In this document: positions 7,677 through 16,827 of the stretch, piece by piece
How the letters are laid out: the number at the start of each line of letters is the position of its first letter
Position numbering within the stretch: position 1 is the first letter of the stretch
Assembly: GCF_026341125.1 (NCBI RefSeq)
Contig: NZ_JAPEOR010000001.1
Span: 1,736,001-1,800,000 of the forward strand
Length of the DNA: 64,000 bases
Source: Streptomyces sp. NBC_01142
GTDB taxonomy: Bacteria; Actinomycetota; Actinomycetes; Streptomycetales; Streptomycetaceae
Direction of reading: 5' to 3'
Translations under genes and position numbers: made by a program
The notes under the pieces: model-generated
The model's input: only the letters and a program-made list of their open reading frames with translations
What the model was told of the DNA's origin: nothing
The model's database searches: none

Positions 7677-9980
7677 TCAGTCTCTGGTCAGGGAGATCCT
7701 CCCCGCGTGCAAACGTTCGTCTCCGCCGTCGAAGTAGGCGCGGTCGCCGGAGACGGTGAGGAGCGGGTCCGTGCCGGTGGTCAGGGGGGCGTCTCCCAGG
7801 GATGTGCCGGTGCGGGGGTCCAGGGCCTGCAGGGTACCGGCGTCGCTGAAGTGGACCGCGCCGCCGGTGAGTACAGGTGGCGAGGCTGCGCCAGTCGTTC
7901 CGTGTTCCCACAGCCGTTTGCCGGAGTTGGCGGTGAACGCGTACACGCGGCCAGGGTTTTCGTCGGAGTCGAATCGGTCCTTGACGCTGGCGTAGACGAC
8001 GCCGTCGGAGACGAGGGGCGGGTCGGTCCATTCCGCGTCTTCGGATTCCGACCGGTACTTCCAGCGCACTTCGCCGTTTGTTGCGTCTGCGGCGTAGAAC
8101 GTGCCCTCCTCACTGCCGAAGTAGACGGTGCTCCCGGCGACCGAGAGGGAGGTCACTTTGCCTCTGTTGCTGCCGCCGGTCTTGATCCGCCACAGCTGGT
8201 CGCCGGTGTCCGCATCCAGGGCGTAGAGGTAGTTCTCGTAGTCTTTCCCTCCGAGGCCGCAGTAGATGACTCCGTCTGCCACGGTGAGCGCGGTCGACAG
8301 GCCGCGGTCGACAGGGTGATTCCACAGCTCCTTGCCGGTCCCGGCGTCCAGCGCGTACAGGGCAGGCCGACCCGTCGGCCAGGGGTTGGTGAGTAGGTAG
8401 ACAGTTCCCTTGGCAACAGCGACATTGGTGAACAGGTAGTCGGTTCCCTTGGGAGCAGCGCCGGTTGAGGCGTCGTCGATCTTGAAACTCCACCGTCTGT
8501 CACCGGTGTCCGCGTCCACGGAGTGCAGCGCGCCTGAGTTGCCGCTGAAGGCATAGACAACCCCGTCGGCAATGGTGACGGGTCGTGCCCCCTTCAGCCC
8601 GCCGTACTTCCACACCGGGGTGCCGCTGTCGGTGTCGAGGGCGTGCAGCGTGCCGCCATGGTCGCCGAAGTAGACCTTCCCGTCGACGATCACTGGTGGG
8701 CCGGCGGGGTCTTTCTCGTAGGACCACAGCTCTTCGAACGCCAGCTCCGTTGCCGGAGCAGCAGATCCCTTGTTCTGGGTATTGCGCCGGTCCCCGTCGA
8801 GGAGGCCGTCGGGCAGGAGCAGCGTGGCGGCGAGGACCGCCAGGACCGCGGCGACGGCGAGGCCGATCAGGGCGTGGCGCCGGGGCAGGCCCAGCAGTCG
8901 GCCGACGGAAACCGGCTGAGGAGGCGACGCGGGGAGCCCGGCAGTTGGGGCGGCCCCGACTACCGCGGTGGCGATGGCGGTTCGGGGCACGGCACCGGCT
9001 GGGGACTGATCAGTGGCGGCGGGTGGGGCGTCGGCAGGGGGCGCTTTGAGGGGTACGGTGCCGGTGGCCGTCTCCGGCAGCGGCGCCGCCTGAATGCGGG
9101 TGATGTCGATGGCCACCGATGCGGGAAGCCAGCCCGAACCGCTGAACACACCTGCCGTCGGGCAGGCCGCCGACAACTGGCCCAGTTCCTCGACCAGTCC
9201 CGGCACCGACGGGCGTTGCTGTGGATCCTTGGCGAGGCACTGGGCCACGACGTCCGCGAGTCGGGCCGGCACGCGGCTGAGGTCGGGTTCCTCGTGGACG
9301 ACCCGGTAGTTCACGCCGTGCGCGGAGCCGCCTGCGAACGGCCCGGTCCCGGTCACCGCGTACGCCAGGACCGCGCCGAGGGCGAACACGTCGCCGGCGG
9401 GCCCGACGTCTTTGCCCACGAGTTGCTCGGGCGGCATGTAGCCGGGGGTGCCGACGGCGGTGCCGGTGAGGGTGAGTTTGGTGTCGTCGGCGGCCACCGA
9501 GATCCCGAAATCGATCACCCGTGGGCCGTCGGCGGCGAGCAGCACGTTCGAGGGTTTCAGGTCGCGGTGCACCACCTCGGCGCTGTGGATGGCCTCCAGT
9601 GCCTCGGCCAGCGCGGTGCCCAGTGCCAACACCGGTTGCTCCGGCCAGGCGCCACGTGCGGCGACCGCTTCGCTCAGGGACAGGCCGGGCACGTAGGCGG
9701 TGGCGAGCCACGGCGGGTCGGCCTCCGGGGCGGCGTCGAGCACGGCGGCGGTGAAGAAGCCCGTGACGCGCCGTGCGGCTTGGACCTCGCGGGCGAACCG
9801 TCGCCGGAACGTGGGGTCGTCCGCGAGCTCCTCGCGGATGATTTTCACCGCGACCGTCCGTCCACCCGGCGACCGGGCCAGGTACACCCGGCCCATGCCA
9901 CCCGAGCCGAGCCTGCCGACGATCCCGTACGGGCCGGCCTGACTGGGGTCTCCTGCCTCCAGCGGTGCGAACGCCGCCAC
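7677..9980 (-). CDS. Membrane Ser/Thr protein kinase with extracellular PQQ-type beta-propeller
   Basis: A 767-residue receptor-like kinase. The N-terminal Hanks kinase domain is complete: glycine loop GSGGMG (25-30), Lys46 in VAVKII, catalytic HRDLKPSN with Asp140, and DFG at 157-159. A Pro/Ala-rich linker leads to one membrane segment (~369-389). Residues ~415-767 are repeated blades of the PQQ-like propeller (repeats such as ALDAGTGKELWN and VYFGSEEG), presumably outside the cell as a sensor. Start is GTG with GGGGAG upstream, matching the first residues of the neighbouring paralogue. It lies 155 bases downstream of that paralogue and probably shares its transcript. The ligand is unknown. 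Confidence 0.92.
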   Translation of the reverse strand: MAAFAPLEAGDPSQAGPYGIVGRLGSGGMGRVYLARSPGGRTVAVKIIREELADDPTFRRRFAREVQAARRVTGFFTAAVLDAAPEADPPWLATAYVPGLSLSEAVAARGAWPEQPVLALGTALAEALEAIHSAEVVHRDLKPSNVLLAADGPRVIDFGISVAADDTKLTLTGTAVGTPGYMPPEQLVGKDVGPAGDVFALGAVLAYAVTGTGPFAGGSAHGVNYRVVHEEPDLSRVPARLADVVAQCLAKDPQQRPSVPGLVEELGQLSAACPTAGVFSGSGWLPASVAIDITRIQAAPLPETATGTVPLKAPPADAPPAATDQSPAGAVPRTAIATAVVGAAPTAGLPASPPQPVSVGRLLGLPRRHALIGLAVAAVLAVLAATLLLPDGLLDGDRRNTQNKGSAAPATELAFEELWSYEKDPAGPPVIVDGKVYFGDHGGTLHALDTDSGTPVWKYGGLKGARPVTIADGVVYAFSGNSGALHSVDADTGDRRWSFKIDDASTGAAPKGTDYLFTNVAVAKGTVYLLTNPWPTGRPALYALDAGTGKELWNHPVDRGLSTALTVADGVIYCGLGGKDYENYLYALDADTGDQLWRIKTGGSNRGKVTSLSVAGSTVYFGSEEGTFYAADATNGEVRWKYRSESEDAEWTDPPLVSDGVVYASVKDRFDSDENPGRVYAFTANSGKRLWEHGTTGAASPPVLTGGAVHFSDAGTLQALDPRTGTSLGDAPLTTGTDPLLTVSGDRAYFDGGDERLHAGRISLTRD

Positions 9981-10135
9981 CCGTCACTCCCCTCACTGTC
10001 CCGTGCACGGCACGGGATCGACGTGTCCGATTTCCCTGCTACGCCCACGACTTGGCGTCGGCCTCGCAGGTGCGCGCTCCGACCGGTGTCAGATCACCGG
10101 GTACGTCGCTCCGCAGCACCCTCGCTCCTTGAGGG

Positions 10136-12016
10136 CTAGTTCACCAGCGAGACGGCGCGCAGTCGGTCGCCGTCCTCGAAGTAGACGATCCCATCGGCCA
10201 CGACCGGGGTGTCCGCCCCGCTCGCGATCCGGGGGTTCCACAGCTTCCCGTCGAAGCCGCGCCGCCACACCTCCTTGCCGGTCCGGGCGTCGACGGCGTA
10301 CAGGGTGCCGTCCCGGCCACCGCAGTAGACCGTGCTGCCTGCCACGGCCGGAGTCGTGATCAGGGCGCTGTCGGCCTCGAACGTCCACTGCTTCTTGCCG
10401 GTGCCGGTGTTCACGGCGTACAGCTCCTGGTCGCCATGGGCGTAGGCCCTGCTGCCGGCAACGGCGAATTCCCCCTCTCTTGCCCCCTCGCCGAGGTCGT
10501 ACGTCCACAGGATCTTGCCGGTGCCGAGGTCCTGGGCCATCAGGTAGCTCAGGATGACGGAGTACGCCGCGTCGTCGAGGGTGGCAGGGACGGTCAGGAT
10601 GCTTTTGGCCTTCCAGCGTGTCTCGCCGCTGTCCGCGTCCGCGGCGTACAGGGAACGGTCGCTGATGTAGTAGAGCGTCCCACCGGAGGCAGAGGTGACA
10701 TTCGTGTCGTTCCCTTCCGCTTGCCTCTGCCACAGCCGGCTGCCGTCCCTGGCGTCCAGGGCCCGCAGGGTGCCTCCGGCATCGCTGCTGAGGTAGACCG
10801 CGCCGTCCGCCACAGCACCCAGTGTCAGCCCGCCGTCCAACGGGCGGGACCACAGCTGTTTCACCTTCGGGGCGCTGCGAGGCTTCTCGTCCTCGCCGGG
10901 CCCGAAGCCGTTCAGGAGTGCTGTCGTCGTGACGATGGCGAGGGCCGCGGTGACGGCGAGGCCCACCAGAACGCGGCGCCGGGTCAGACGATTCCGGCCG
11001 CTGGGGGCAGGTGGTGCAACGGCAGATTCGTCAGAGGGCTCCGCCGCGGGCGGGGTGGCCGCAGGAGCGGGCTCGGGGGTGGCCCTCTCCTCCTGGGCGG
11101 GCGCAGCGGCGTCCGGCAGCGGGGCGGCCTGGATACGGACGATCGCATCGGCCACTGGTCCGGGTAGCCAGTCGACCTCCGTGAACTGGCCGTCCGGCCG
11201 GTTGCCCGGGACCTGCGCCAGCTCTTTCAGCAGCTCTGGTATTGCGGGCCGATTGTCCGGGTTCTTTGCCAGGCACCGGGCCGTCACCTCGGCGAGCCCG
11301 GACGGCAGGCCGCCCAGCTCGGGCTCCTCGTGCATGACCCGGTAGTTCACCGCATGTCCCGCGCCGCTACCGAACGGGCCGGTGCCTGCCGCGGTGTACG
11401 CCAGCACCGCACCCAGAGCGAATACGTCAGCGGCCGGGCCGGTCTTCTCGCCACGCAGCTGCTCGGGCGGGATGAACCCGGGGGTGCCGATCACCACGCC
11501 CGTCTCTGTGAGCAGGGTGTCCTCGGCCGCCACCGAGATCCCGAAGTCGATCACCCGGGGTCCGTCCGCCGCCAGCAGTACGTTCGACGGTTTGAGATCC
11601 CGGTGCACCACGCCTGCGCGGTGGATGGCTTCCAGCGCCTCGGCCAGCGCAGCCCCCAGCTGTCGTACCGAGCGCTCCGGCCAGGCCCCGTGCTCGGCCA
11701 GCGCGTCTGCCAGGGACAGCCCGGGGACGTACTCGGTGGCCAGCCATGCCGGGCGGCCCTCCGGGGCGGCGTCGACGACTGCGGCGGTGAAGAAGCCCGT
11801 TACCCGGCGCGCCGCTGCCACTTCCCGAACGAACCGCCGCCGGAACCCCGGGTCGTCCGCCAAGACGGCCCGCACAACCTTCACCGCGACCATGCGTCCG
11901 CTCGGCGACCGGGCCAGGTACACCCGGCCCATGCCTCCCTGGCCCAGCCGCCCCGCCAGCCGGTAGCGGCCGACCTGTTCCGGGTCCCCCGAAGCCAACG
12001 GGGCAAACGCCGCCAC
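10136..12016 (-). CDS. Second Ser/Thr protein kinase with PQQ-type beta-propeller, tandem paralogue
   Basis: A 626-residue paralogue of the adjacent kinase; the two kinase domains line up without gaps (Lys46, Asp140, DFG 157-159). A Pro-rich linker and one membrane segment (~349-369) precede a shorter propeller of PQQ-type repeats (KLWSRPL, YCGGRDGTLYAV). I chose the GTG at 12016, seven bases after AGGAG, because the product then begins MAAFAPL as in the paralogue. A longer open frame reaching 12187 would add a Cys-rich stretch unlike any kinase N-terminus. The kinase domains are much more alike than the propellers, which fits one signal output with two different sensed ligands. Confidence 0.9.
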   Translation of the reverse strand: MAAFAPLASGDPEQVGRYRLAGRLGQGGMGRVYLARSPSGRMVAVKVVRAVLADDPGFRRRFVREVAAARRVTGFFTAAVVDAAPEGRPAWLATEYVPGLSLADALAEHGAWPERSVRQLGAALAEALEAIHRAGVVHRDLKPSNVLLAADGPRVIDFGISVAAEDTLLTETGVVIGTPGFIPPEQLRGEKTGPAADVFALGAVLAYTAAGTGPFGSGAGHAVNYRVMHEEPELGGLPSGLAEVTARCLAKNPDNRPAIPELLKELAQVPGNRPDGQFTEVDWLPGPVADAIVRIQAAPLPDAAAPAQEERATPEPAPAATPPAAEPSDESAVAPPAPSGRNRLTRRRVLVGLAVTAALAIVTTTALLNGFGPGEDEKPRSAPKVKQLWSRPLDGGLTLGAVADGAVYLSSDAGGTLRALDARDGSRLWQRQAEGNDTNVTSASGGTLYYISDRSLYAADADSGETRWKAKSILTVPATLDDAAYSVILSYLMAQDLGTGKILWTYDLGEGAREGEFAVAGSRAYAHGDQELYAVNTGTGKKQWTFEADSALITTPAVAGSTVYCGGRDGTLYAVDARTGKEVWRRGFDGKLWNPRIASGADTPVVADGIVYFEDGDRLRAVSLVN

Positions 12017-12327
12017 CACACCACTCCTGCCATCTTGCCCGTGTGAGGGTCCATCTGCCGTGCACAACAAAGGACTTGAGCAACACGACCATGGTTCCGT
12101 ACGCGAGCACCCAGCACACCGGACCTCGGGAAACAGGTACCGGAACCTCATTACCTCAAGAGCCGCCAGTTCCGCCTCGCCCGTCAACGACCAACTTCTC
12201 CACAGCAGCGGCTGACTCGGGAGTAGCGCGGTTCGCCGGCAACGAAGTTACGCACGGACCTGGCGGAGCTCCCGTTCGACGAGGGCGAAGCCAGAGACGT
12301 CCTTGCCCTGATGGACATGGTTCGGTC
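12017..12327. other. Right junction of the kinase island; possible C-terminal gene scrap
   Basis: No full gene. On the plus strand an open stretch from about 12231 to a TGA at 12335-12337 reads like the protein tail TDLAELPFDEGEARDVLALM. It has no start or ribosome site, so it may be the end of a gene lost during the rearrangement. Upstream of the second kinase start no clear promoter stands out. Confidence 0.35.
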
Positions 12328-12529
12328 GGTGGGGTGATGGTCGTCGACCTGGGCGCCGGACGAGATCGGCTACGAGGTGCTGTGCCGGCGTCACCACCGG
12401 CGGCGGATGACGGCCGCCACCGCCCGCGCGGCGGCCCTCTCTCCGGACGTCCTGCCGGTGGAGGACCCCGAGGACCTCGAGGTCTCCGAGGTCCCCGGGA
12501 TCAGCGAGCGGCCGACCGTACGATCGTGA
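12328..12529 (+). pseudogene. Remnant of a thymidine kinase 3' end (duplicate)
   Basis: Translation gives DEIGYEVLCRRHHRRRMT followed by ALSPDVLPV and a longer acidic tail, ending at TGA 12527-12529. This is a clear second copy of the thymidine kinase C-terminus. The DNA also matches upstream (GGTGGGGTGATGGTC, equivalent to GGVMVV of the intact gene), but about 30 bases are missing in between, which shifts the frame. No start or P-loop region is present. The tail overlaps the 3' end of the convergent VOC gene by 29 bases, so this copy probably marks the ancestral tdk-VOC junction. Confidence 0.85.
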
Positions 12530-13274
12530 ACACCGCGCCCTCCGGGTCCGCGACGGTCGCCAGCCGCCCCCGTGAGCTCTCCCTGGGCGTCTGCAGCACA
12601 TGCCCGCCGAGCGCCACCACCCGGCGCGCGGCCTCGTCGGTGTCCTCGACCTCGAAGGAGGTCATCCAGTGCGAGCCCCGGTCGCGCGGCAGCGCGTTGC
12701 CCACGCCGCGGAGGGCGGCCACCGGGCGGCCCTCCAGGCACAGCGTCAGATGGTCGAAGTCGGCCGAGACGGCCGTCTCCAGCTCGTAACCGAAGACCGC
12801 CTCGTAGAACTTGCCGACGGACGAGGTGTCCCGCGTCAGCAGCTCATTCCAGGCGGGGGTGCCATGGGTGCCGTACACCGCGGTGCCGCGGTGCGCGGCG
12901 GGCTGCCAGACACCGAAGACCGCGCCTGCCGGATCGGACCCTACGAGCAGCCGGCCCGCCTCTCCCGCGTCCAGCGGGCCGACCGCTACCGTGCCGCAGG
13001 CACTCCTGATCGCCTCGGCCGTCACATCCGCGTCGTTGGTCGCCATGTACGGCGTCCAGGCGATCGGCAGATGCCGGTCGGCCGGGAGCCGGCCGATGCC
13101 GGCGACCTCCTTGCCGTCGAGCAGCGCGCGGACGTACGGGCCCAGCTGTTGAGGGCCGGGCGAGAACTCCCAGCCGAACAGCGCTCCGTAGAAGTCCTGC
13201 GTCGCGTCAAGGCCGTGCACCATCAAGCTCACCCAGCAGGGTGTGCCGGGTGTGTGCCGAGTCGCCTCGGTCAT
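12501..13274 (-). CDS. Two-domain VOC (glyoxalase/bleomycin-resistance-like) protein
   Basis: A 257-residue protein made of two VOC beta-alpha-beta-beta-beta modules (~8-122 and ~135-255). Each starts with a strand typical of the fold (CWVSLMVHGLDATQDFYGALFGWEF in the first half, AWNELLTRDT in the second). Streptomyces has many such proteins; roles range from dioxygenase or isomerase to drug binding, and this one cannot be assigned. The ATG at 13274 sits nine bases after GAGGAG; a GTG two codons upstream is possible. Its 3' end overlaps the thymidine-kinase remnant. It is divergent from the rhodanese gene. Confidence 0.85.
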   Translation of the reverse strand: MTEATRHTPGTPCWVSLMVHGLDATQDFYGALFGWEFSPGPQQLGPYVRALLDGKEVAGIGRLPADRHLPIAWTPYMATNDADVTAEAIRSACGTVAVGPLDAGEAGRLLVGSDPAGAVFGVWQPAAHRGTAVYGTHGTPAWNELLTRDTSSVGKFYEAVFGYELETAVSADFDHLTLCLEGRPVAALRGVGNALPRDRGSHWMTSFEVEDTDEAARRVVALGGHVLQTPRESSRGRLATVADPEGAVFTIVRSAAR

Positions 13275-13494
13275 CGTCACTCTCTCCTCGGACCATCGTG
13301 GTGGCCGTGCGGGGGGACCGGATGCGCGCCGTCGTGAGGAACGCTCCGTGCAGATGCTTGCACCACCTGGCCTCCGACGCGCCCCGGCCGCGCCGGATTT
13401 GGCGTGTTCCCGCGTGAGGATGCCCGTTTTGGTGTTTCCCGGCCATTTGGGAGGCGTTAACCGGCCAGTGGGTACCTGCGCGAGGATGGCTCAC

Positions 13495-14325
13495 ATGAAG
13501 CCCATCATCACTGCCGCCGAACTCGCGAGCGCGCTGGCCGGACCCCGTCCTCCGGTCCTTCTTGACATCCGCTGGCAGCTCGGCGGGCCACACGGACGGC
13601 CCGCGTACGAGGCCGGTCACCTCCCCGGAGCGGTCTTTGTCGACCTGGACGCGGAACTGGCGTCTCCGCCCGGCGCCGGCGGCCGGCACCCCCTGCCCGA
13701 GCCGGAGGCGTTCGGCGCGGTGATGCGCCGAGCCGGGGTGTCCGCCGATTCCTCCGTGGTGGTGTACGACGGCGGCCAGGGCTGGGCCGCGGCCCGCGCC
13801 TGGTGGCTGTTGCGCTGGACAGGCCATGCGGACGTACGGGTTCTGGACGGCGGCCTCGCGGCATGGACCGGTCCTCTGGAGAGCGAGATCCCCGTGCCCG
13901 CCGAGGGCACGTTCGCTCCCGCGCCGGGCGCGCTGCCGCTGCTGGACGCGGACGGGGCGGCCGCACAGGCCCGCGCGGGCCTGCTGCTGGACGCGCGGGC
14001 GGCGGAGCGCTACCGCGGCGACGTGGAACCGATCGACCGGGTGGCCGGCCACATCCCGGGCGCGGTCTCGGCGCCGACCACGGAGAACGTGGACAAGGAA
14101 GGCCGCTTCCTGCCGGCCGAGGCTCTCGCCGCACGCTTCTTCGAGCGGGGGGCCTCAGAGGCCACCGAGACGGTGGGCGTCTACTGCGGCTCGGGCGTCT
14201 CCGCGGCCCACGAGGCCCTGGCCCTGGAGATCGCCGGTTTCACCCCGGCGCTGTACGCGGGCTCCTGGTCGCAGTGGTCGTCGACCGACTCCCGCCCGGT
14301 GGCGACAGGTTCACAGCCGGGCTGA
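13495..14325 (+). CDS. Sulfurtransferase with two rhodanese domains
   Basis: A 276-residue protein of the thiosulfate/3-mercaptopyruvate sulfurtransferase family, which moves sulfane sulfur to cyanide or thiols. The N-terminal rhodanese domain (~5-125) is the usual inactive structural half. The C-terminal domain carries the catalytic cysteine in VYCGSGVSA, close to the CGSGV loop of mercaptopyruvate-type enzymes. The ATG at 13495 follows GAGGATGG at proper distance; a second ATG three codons earlier lies inside that ribosome site. It is likely monocistronic, ending before a strong hairpin shared with sepH. Confidence 0.9.
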   Translation: MKPIITAAELASALAGPRPPVLLDIRWQLGGPHGRPAYEAGHLPGAVFVDLDAELASPPGAGGRHPLPEPEAFGAVMRRAGVSADSSVVVYDGGQGWAAARAWWLLRWTGHADVRVLDGGLAAWTGPLESEIPVPAEGTFAPAPGALPLLDADGAAAQARAGLLLDARAAERYRGDVEPIDRVAGHIPGAVSAPTTENVDKEGRFLPAEALAARFFERGASEATETVGVYCGSGVSAAHEALALEIAGFTPALYAGSWSQWSSTDSRPVATGSQPG

Positions 14326-14390
14326 CGCACGCCGGTTCGTCCGGGTGCGGCGTGGAGGAGCCGTTCTCGGACGAACTCCCCGCACGCAGC

Positions 14391-14444
14391 CCGCGGCGCA
14401 AGGGGCCCAGCACCGTCATCGGTGCCGGGCCCCTTGCGCCGCGG
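14391..14444. terminator. Bidirectional hairpin between rhodanese gene and sepH
   Basis: Arms of about 25 bases beginning CCGCGGCGCAAGGGGCCC with a TCAT loop and one mismatch. It lies between convergent genes, ten bases from the sepH stop. Confidence 0.85.
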
Positions 14445-14454
14445 GTCGCGCCCG

Positions 14455-15507
14455 CTACTCCTGCTTCTTGCGGCGCGTGCCGAAGACGATCTCGTCCCAG
14501 CTCGGTACCGCCGCGCGGCGGCCGGGGCGGACGCCGTCCGCTTCGGCCTGCCGGTCCGTCGTGCCCGTCAGCCGGTCGCGGTGACCGGCCACCGACCGCG
14601 GCATCAGCACATCCGCGTACGCCGACCCGGCGCCCGCCGAGGCCGCCGGGGCAACCGGCTCCTCCGCCTCGGGCTCCTGCACCGGTTCGGTGGACGGCGG
14701 TTCCGTGGGCGTCGGCCGCTCGGGCACGACCATGTCGCCCCGGAAGCTCGGCACCGCCTCCAGCAGGCTGGTCAGGGAGTCCCGCTCGCTGCTGTTCTCC
14801 TCCGGCTCGGCCGGGGGCGTCGGTGCGGTCGGGCGCTCCAACTGGCGGTCCAGGGCCCGGTCCAGCGGCCGGTCCCTGGGCAGCCGTGCGATGCGCGGTA
14901 CGAACGGGAAGCTCGGCTCCTGCGTCGCGATCGTGTCGTCGGTCTCGCCGATGAGCGCACGCGCCTCGTCGTCGACGGCCTGGACGAGCCGCCGCGGCGG
15001 GTCGTACGTCCAGCTCGCCGAGTGCGGTTCGCCCGCCACCCGGTAGACCAGCAGCACCTCCCAGGTGCCGTCGTCACGGCGCCAGGAGTCCCACTGCACG
15101 GTGTCCTTCTCGGCGCCGCGCAGCGTCAGCCGCTCCTGTACCGCCTCGCCGAGCTGCGGTCCGGTGTTCTCGCCGGGACGGCGTACGGGAGTCTTGCGGG
15201 CCCGCTCCGCCATGAAGGCGCGCTCCGCGAGCACAGGGCCCTCGAATCGGCGCACGCGGTCGACCGGGATCCCGGCCATCTGCGCGACCTCTTCCGCGGA
15301 GGCTCCGGCACGTATACGGGCCTGGATGTCGCGGGGGCGGAGGTGGCTCTCCACCTCGATCTCGATCTGTCCGAGGCGGGCGCGGTCATTGCGAACGGCA
15401 GCGCGCAGCCGTTCATCGATCGGAAGCGTGTACTCCGTGCTGTCCGCAGCCTTGAGCACCAGTCGTGTGCCGTCGTTGGAGACGGCCACGACACGCAGTT
15501 CGGGCAT
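14455..15507 (-). CDS. sepH: Septation protein SepH (DUF3071)
   Basis: A 350-residue cytosolic FtsZ regulator. The conserved N-terminal DUF3071 part (~1-170) contains the helix-turn-helix-like region around ASAEEVAQMAGIPVDRV. The rest is a Pro/Glu-rich, probably disordered tail with a short conserved C-terminus (VPSWDEIVFGTRRKKQ). In Streptomyces venezuelae SepH binds FtsZ and stimulates its assembly for sporulation septation (family knowledge). The ATG at 15507 has GGGAGG five bases upstream. The gene stands alone and is divergent from a small membrane protein gene. Recognition rests on the whole N-terminal sequence, which is near-identical to SepH as I remember it. Confidence 0.95.
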   Translation of the reverse strand: MPELRVVAVSNDGTRLVLKAADSTEYTLPIDERLRAAVRNDRARLGQIEIEVESHLRPRDIQARIRAGASAEEVAQMAGIPVDRVRRFEGPVLAERAFMAERARKTPVRRPGENTGPQLGEAVQERLTLRGAEKDTVQWDSWRRDDGTWEVLLVYRVAGEPHSASWTYDPPRRLVQAVDDEARALIGETDDTIATQEPSFPFVPRIARLPRDRPLDRALDRQLERPTAPTPPAEPEENSSERDSLTSLLEAVPSFRGDMVVPERPTPTEPPSTEPVQEPEAEEPVAPAASAGAGSAYADVLMPRSVAGHRDRLTGTTDRQAEADGVRPGRRAAVPSWDEIVFGTRRKKQE

Positions 15508-15971
15508 GGGGACCTCCCGGGTGGTGCCTGCCGACGTCACGTGCGTCGCTGCTTCCGCTAGTCGAGTGTGGCCTGCCCGGGTGCAGCCTGCCACAACCTT
15601 GCCGAGTTCCCCGGCGTGTCGGGCACAGGGCCCTGGATCGCCGTTATGGCACGGTTACCTGTTTGCGGCTCTGCGTGACCGACGGTCACCCTCCGCATCG
15701 GATACCCGTGCGGTACCGCGGCGCCGCCGGATCGAGCGCCGCTTTCGGCCCCCTACCTGGGGTCCGGACATCCGAGAGGGAGGCCGGGCCCAGGGCTCGC
15801 CACAGTACTCCATTCGGGCCATGAGGGTGGACCGCCGCGCCGCCGAACTTCTCCAGGGGGAGGGGAGTTGAGGCCTCGTCGCAGGTGACCGGGTGTTCTG
15901 CTTCACAGAACCGACAGAATCGGAACTATTGGCTTCGCTCACATGTCCCTACCTGGTGCACAGTGGGACAG
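15508..15971. promoter_or_regulatory. Divergent promoter region sepH / membrane protein gene
   Basis: 464 bases without a convincing gene. An inverted repeat with 7-base arms, GTGACCG-A-CGGTCAC (15675-15689), lies about 170 bases upstream of sepH and could be an operator. No canonical -35/-10 pair is obvious. Confidence 0.4.
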
Positions 15972-16808
15972 ATGGGTAAGCAGGGGCTGGAGATGCATCA
16001 GAAGCCGGACGGCACTACAAAACTGCAGGAACCGGAGAAGAAGCGGCTGGATCTCAGCCTTCCGCAGGTCGCGGGAAGTGCGCTGGCGGCCATCGCGGCG
16101 GCGGTGCTCGCCTCCAGACTCGGTGTCTACGGGACCATCATCGGCGCCGGCGTCGTCAGCGTGGTGGCCACCTGCGGCGGTTCGGTGTTCCAGCACTTCT
16201 TCCGCCGTACGGGCGAGCAGATACGCGACGTCACGGTCCAGGCGAAGCCGAAACCGAAGGGCCGGCAGGTCCAGGTCCAGGTGCCGATGGCCGGTGCCGG
16301 CCAGGAGTTCGGCGAGGCCACCACACACGGCACCCGGGTCCGGGGCTGGAAGCGCCCCGTGATCGCCGCGGCCGTCGTCTTCGGCGTCACCATGATCGGT
16401 GTCACCGGGTACGAACTGGCCTCGGGCTCCGACCTCAGCGGCGGCAAGGGGACGACCCTGACCTCGGTGGTGCGGGGCGGCGGCGGGAAGTTCCAACCGC
16501 CGGCCACCCCTTCGCAGACACCGGGACACGACCGGGAGCAGGACCGGAAGCAGAACGGGGAAGAGAGCCAGGAACAGGGGCAGGATCAGGATCAGCAGAG
16601 GGAGCAGGAGCAGGAGCAGCCACCCGGTACCGGCAGCGGCCGCTCCCCGGACACCGGTTCGGACCCGGACTCCGATACCGGGTCCACCGACCCGGCCCCC
16701 GACCCCTCGACGTCCACCGGCGGCGACCCCTCGAAGCCTCCATCCACCCCGGCGCCGGCACCGTCCGGCTCCACCGGAGGCTCGGCCCCCGACACCCCGT
16801 CGCCGTGA
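15972..16808 (+). CDS. Two-pass membrane protein with disordered acidic C-terminus
   Basis: About 278 residues and not assignable to a known function. Two hydrophobic segments are visible: one near residues 30-65 (AGSALAAIAAAVLASRLGVY onward) and one near 130-150 (PVIAAAVVFGVTMIGVTGYEL). They are linked by a basic stretch with repeated KPK and QVQVQV. The C-terminal ~115 residues are low complexity, first Gln/Glu/Asp-rich and then Ser/Thr/Pro/Asp-rich, like a surface-exposed linker. Start is uncertain: ATG 15972 has GGGA close by, and an ATG at 15993 is equally possible. It converges on the lactone oxidase gene with an 18-base gap. Confidence 0.75.
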   Translation: MGKQGLEMHQKPDGTTKLQEPEKKRLDLSLPQVAGSALAAIAAAVLASRLGVYGTIIGAGVVSVVATCGGSVFQHFFRRTGEQIRDVTVQAKPKPKGRQVQVQVPMAGAGQEFGEATTHGTRVRGWKRPVIAAAVVFGVTMIGVTGYELASGSDLSGGKGTTLTSVVRGGGGKFQPPATPSQTPGHDREQDRKQNGEESQEQGQDQDQQREQEQEQPPGTGSGRSPDTGSDPDSDTGSTDPAPDPSTSTGGDPSKPPSTPAPAPSGSTGGSAPDTPSP

Positions 16809-16827
16809 CCGCCCCGGGCACTGTCCT

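Noticed and set aside
12017..12187. Longer start for the second kinase
   Set aside because: Adds a Cys-rich extension with no match to the paralogue; the GTG at 12016 is preceded by AGGAG and gives the same N-terminus as the paralogue.
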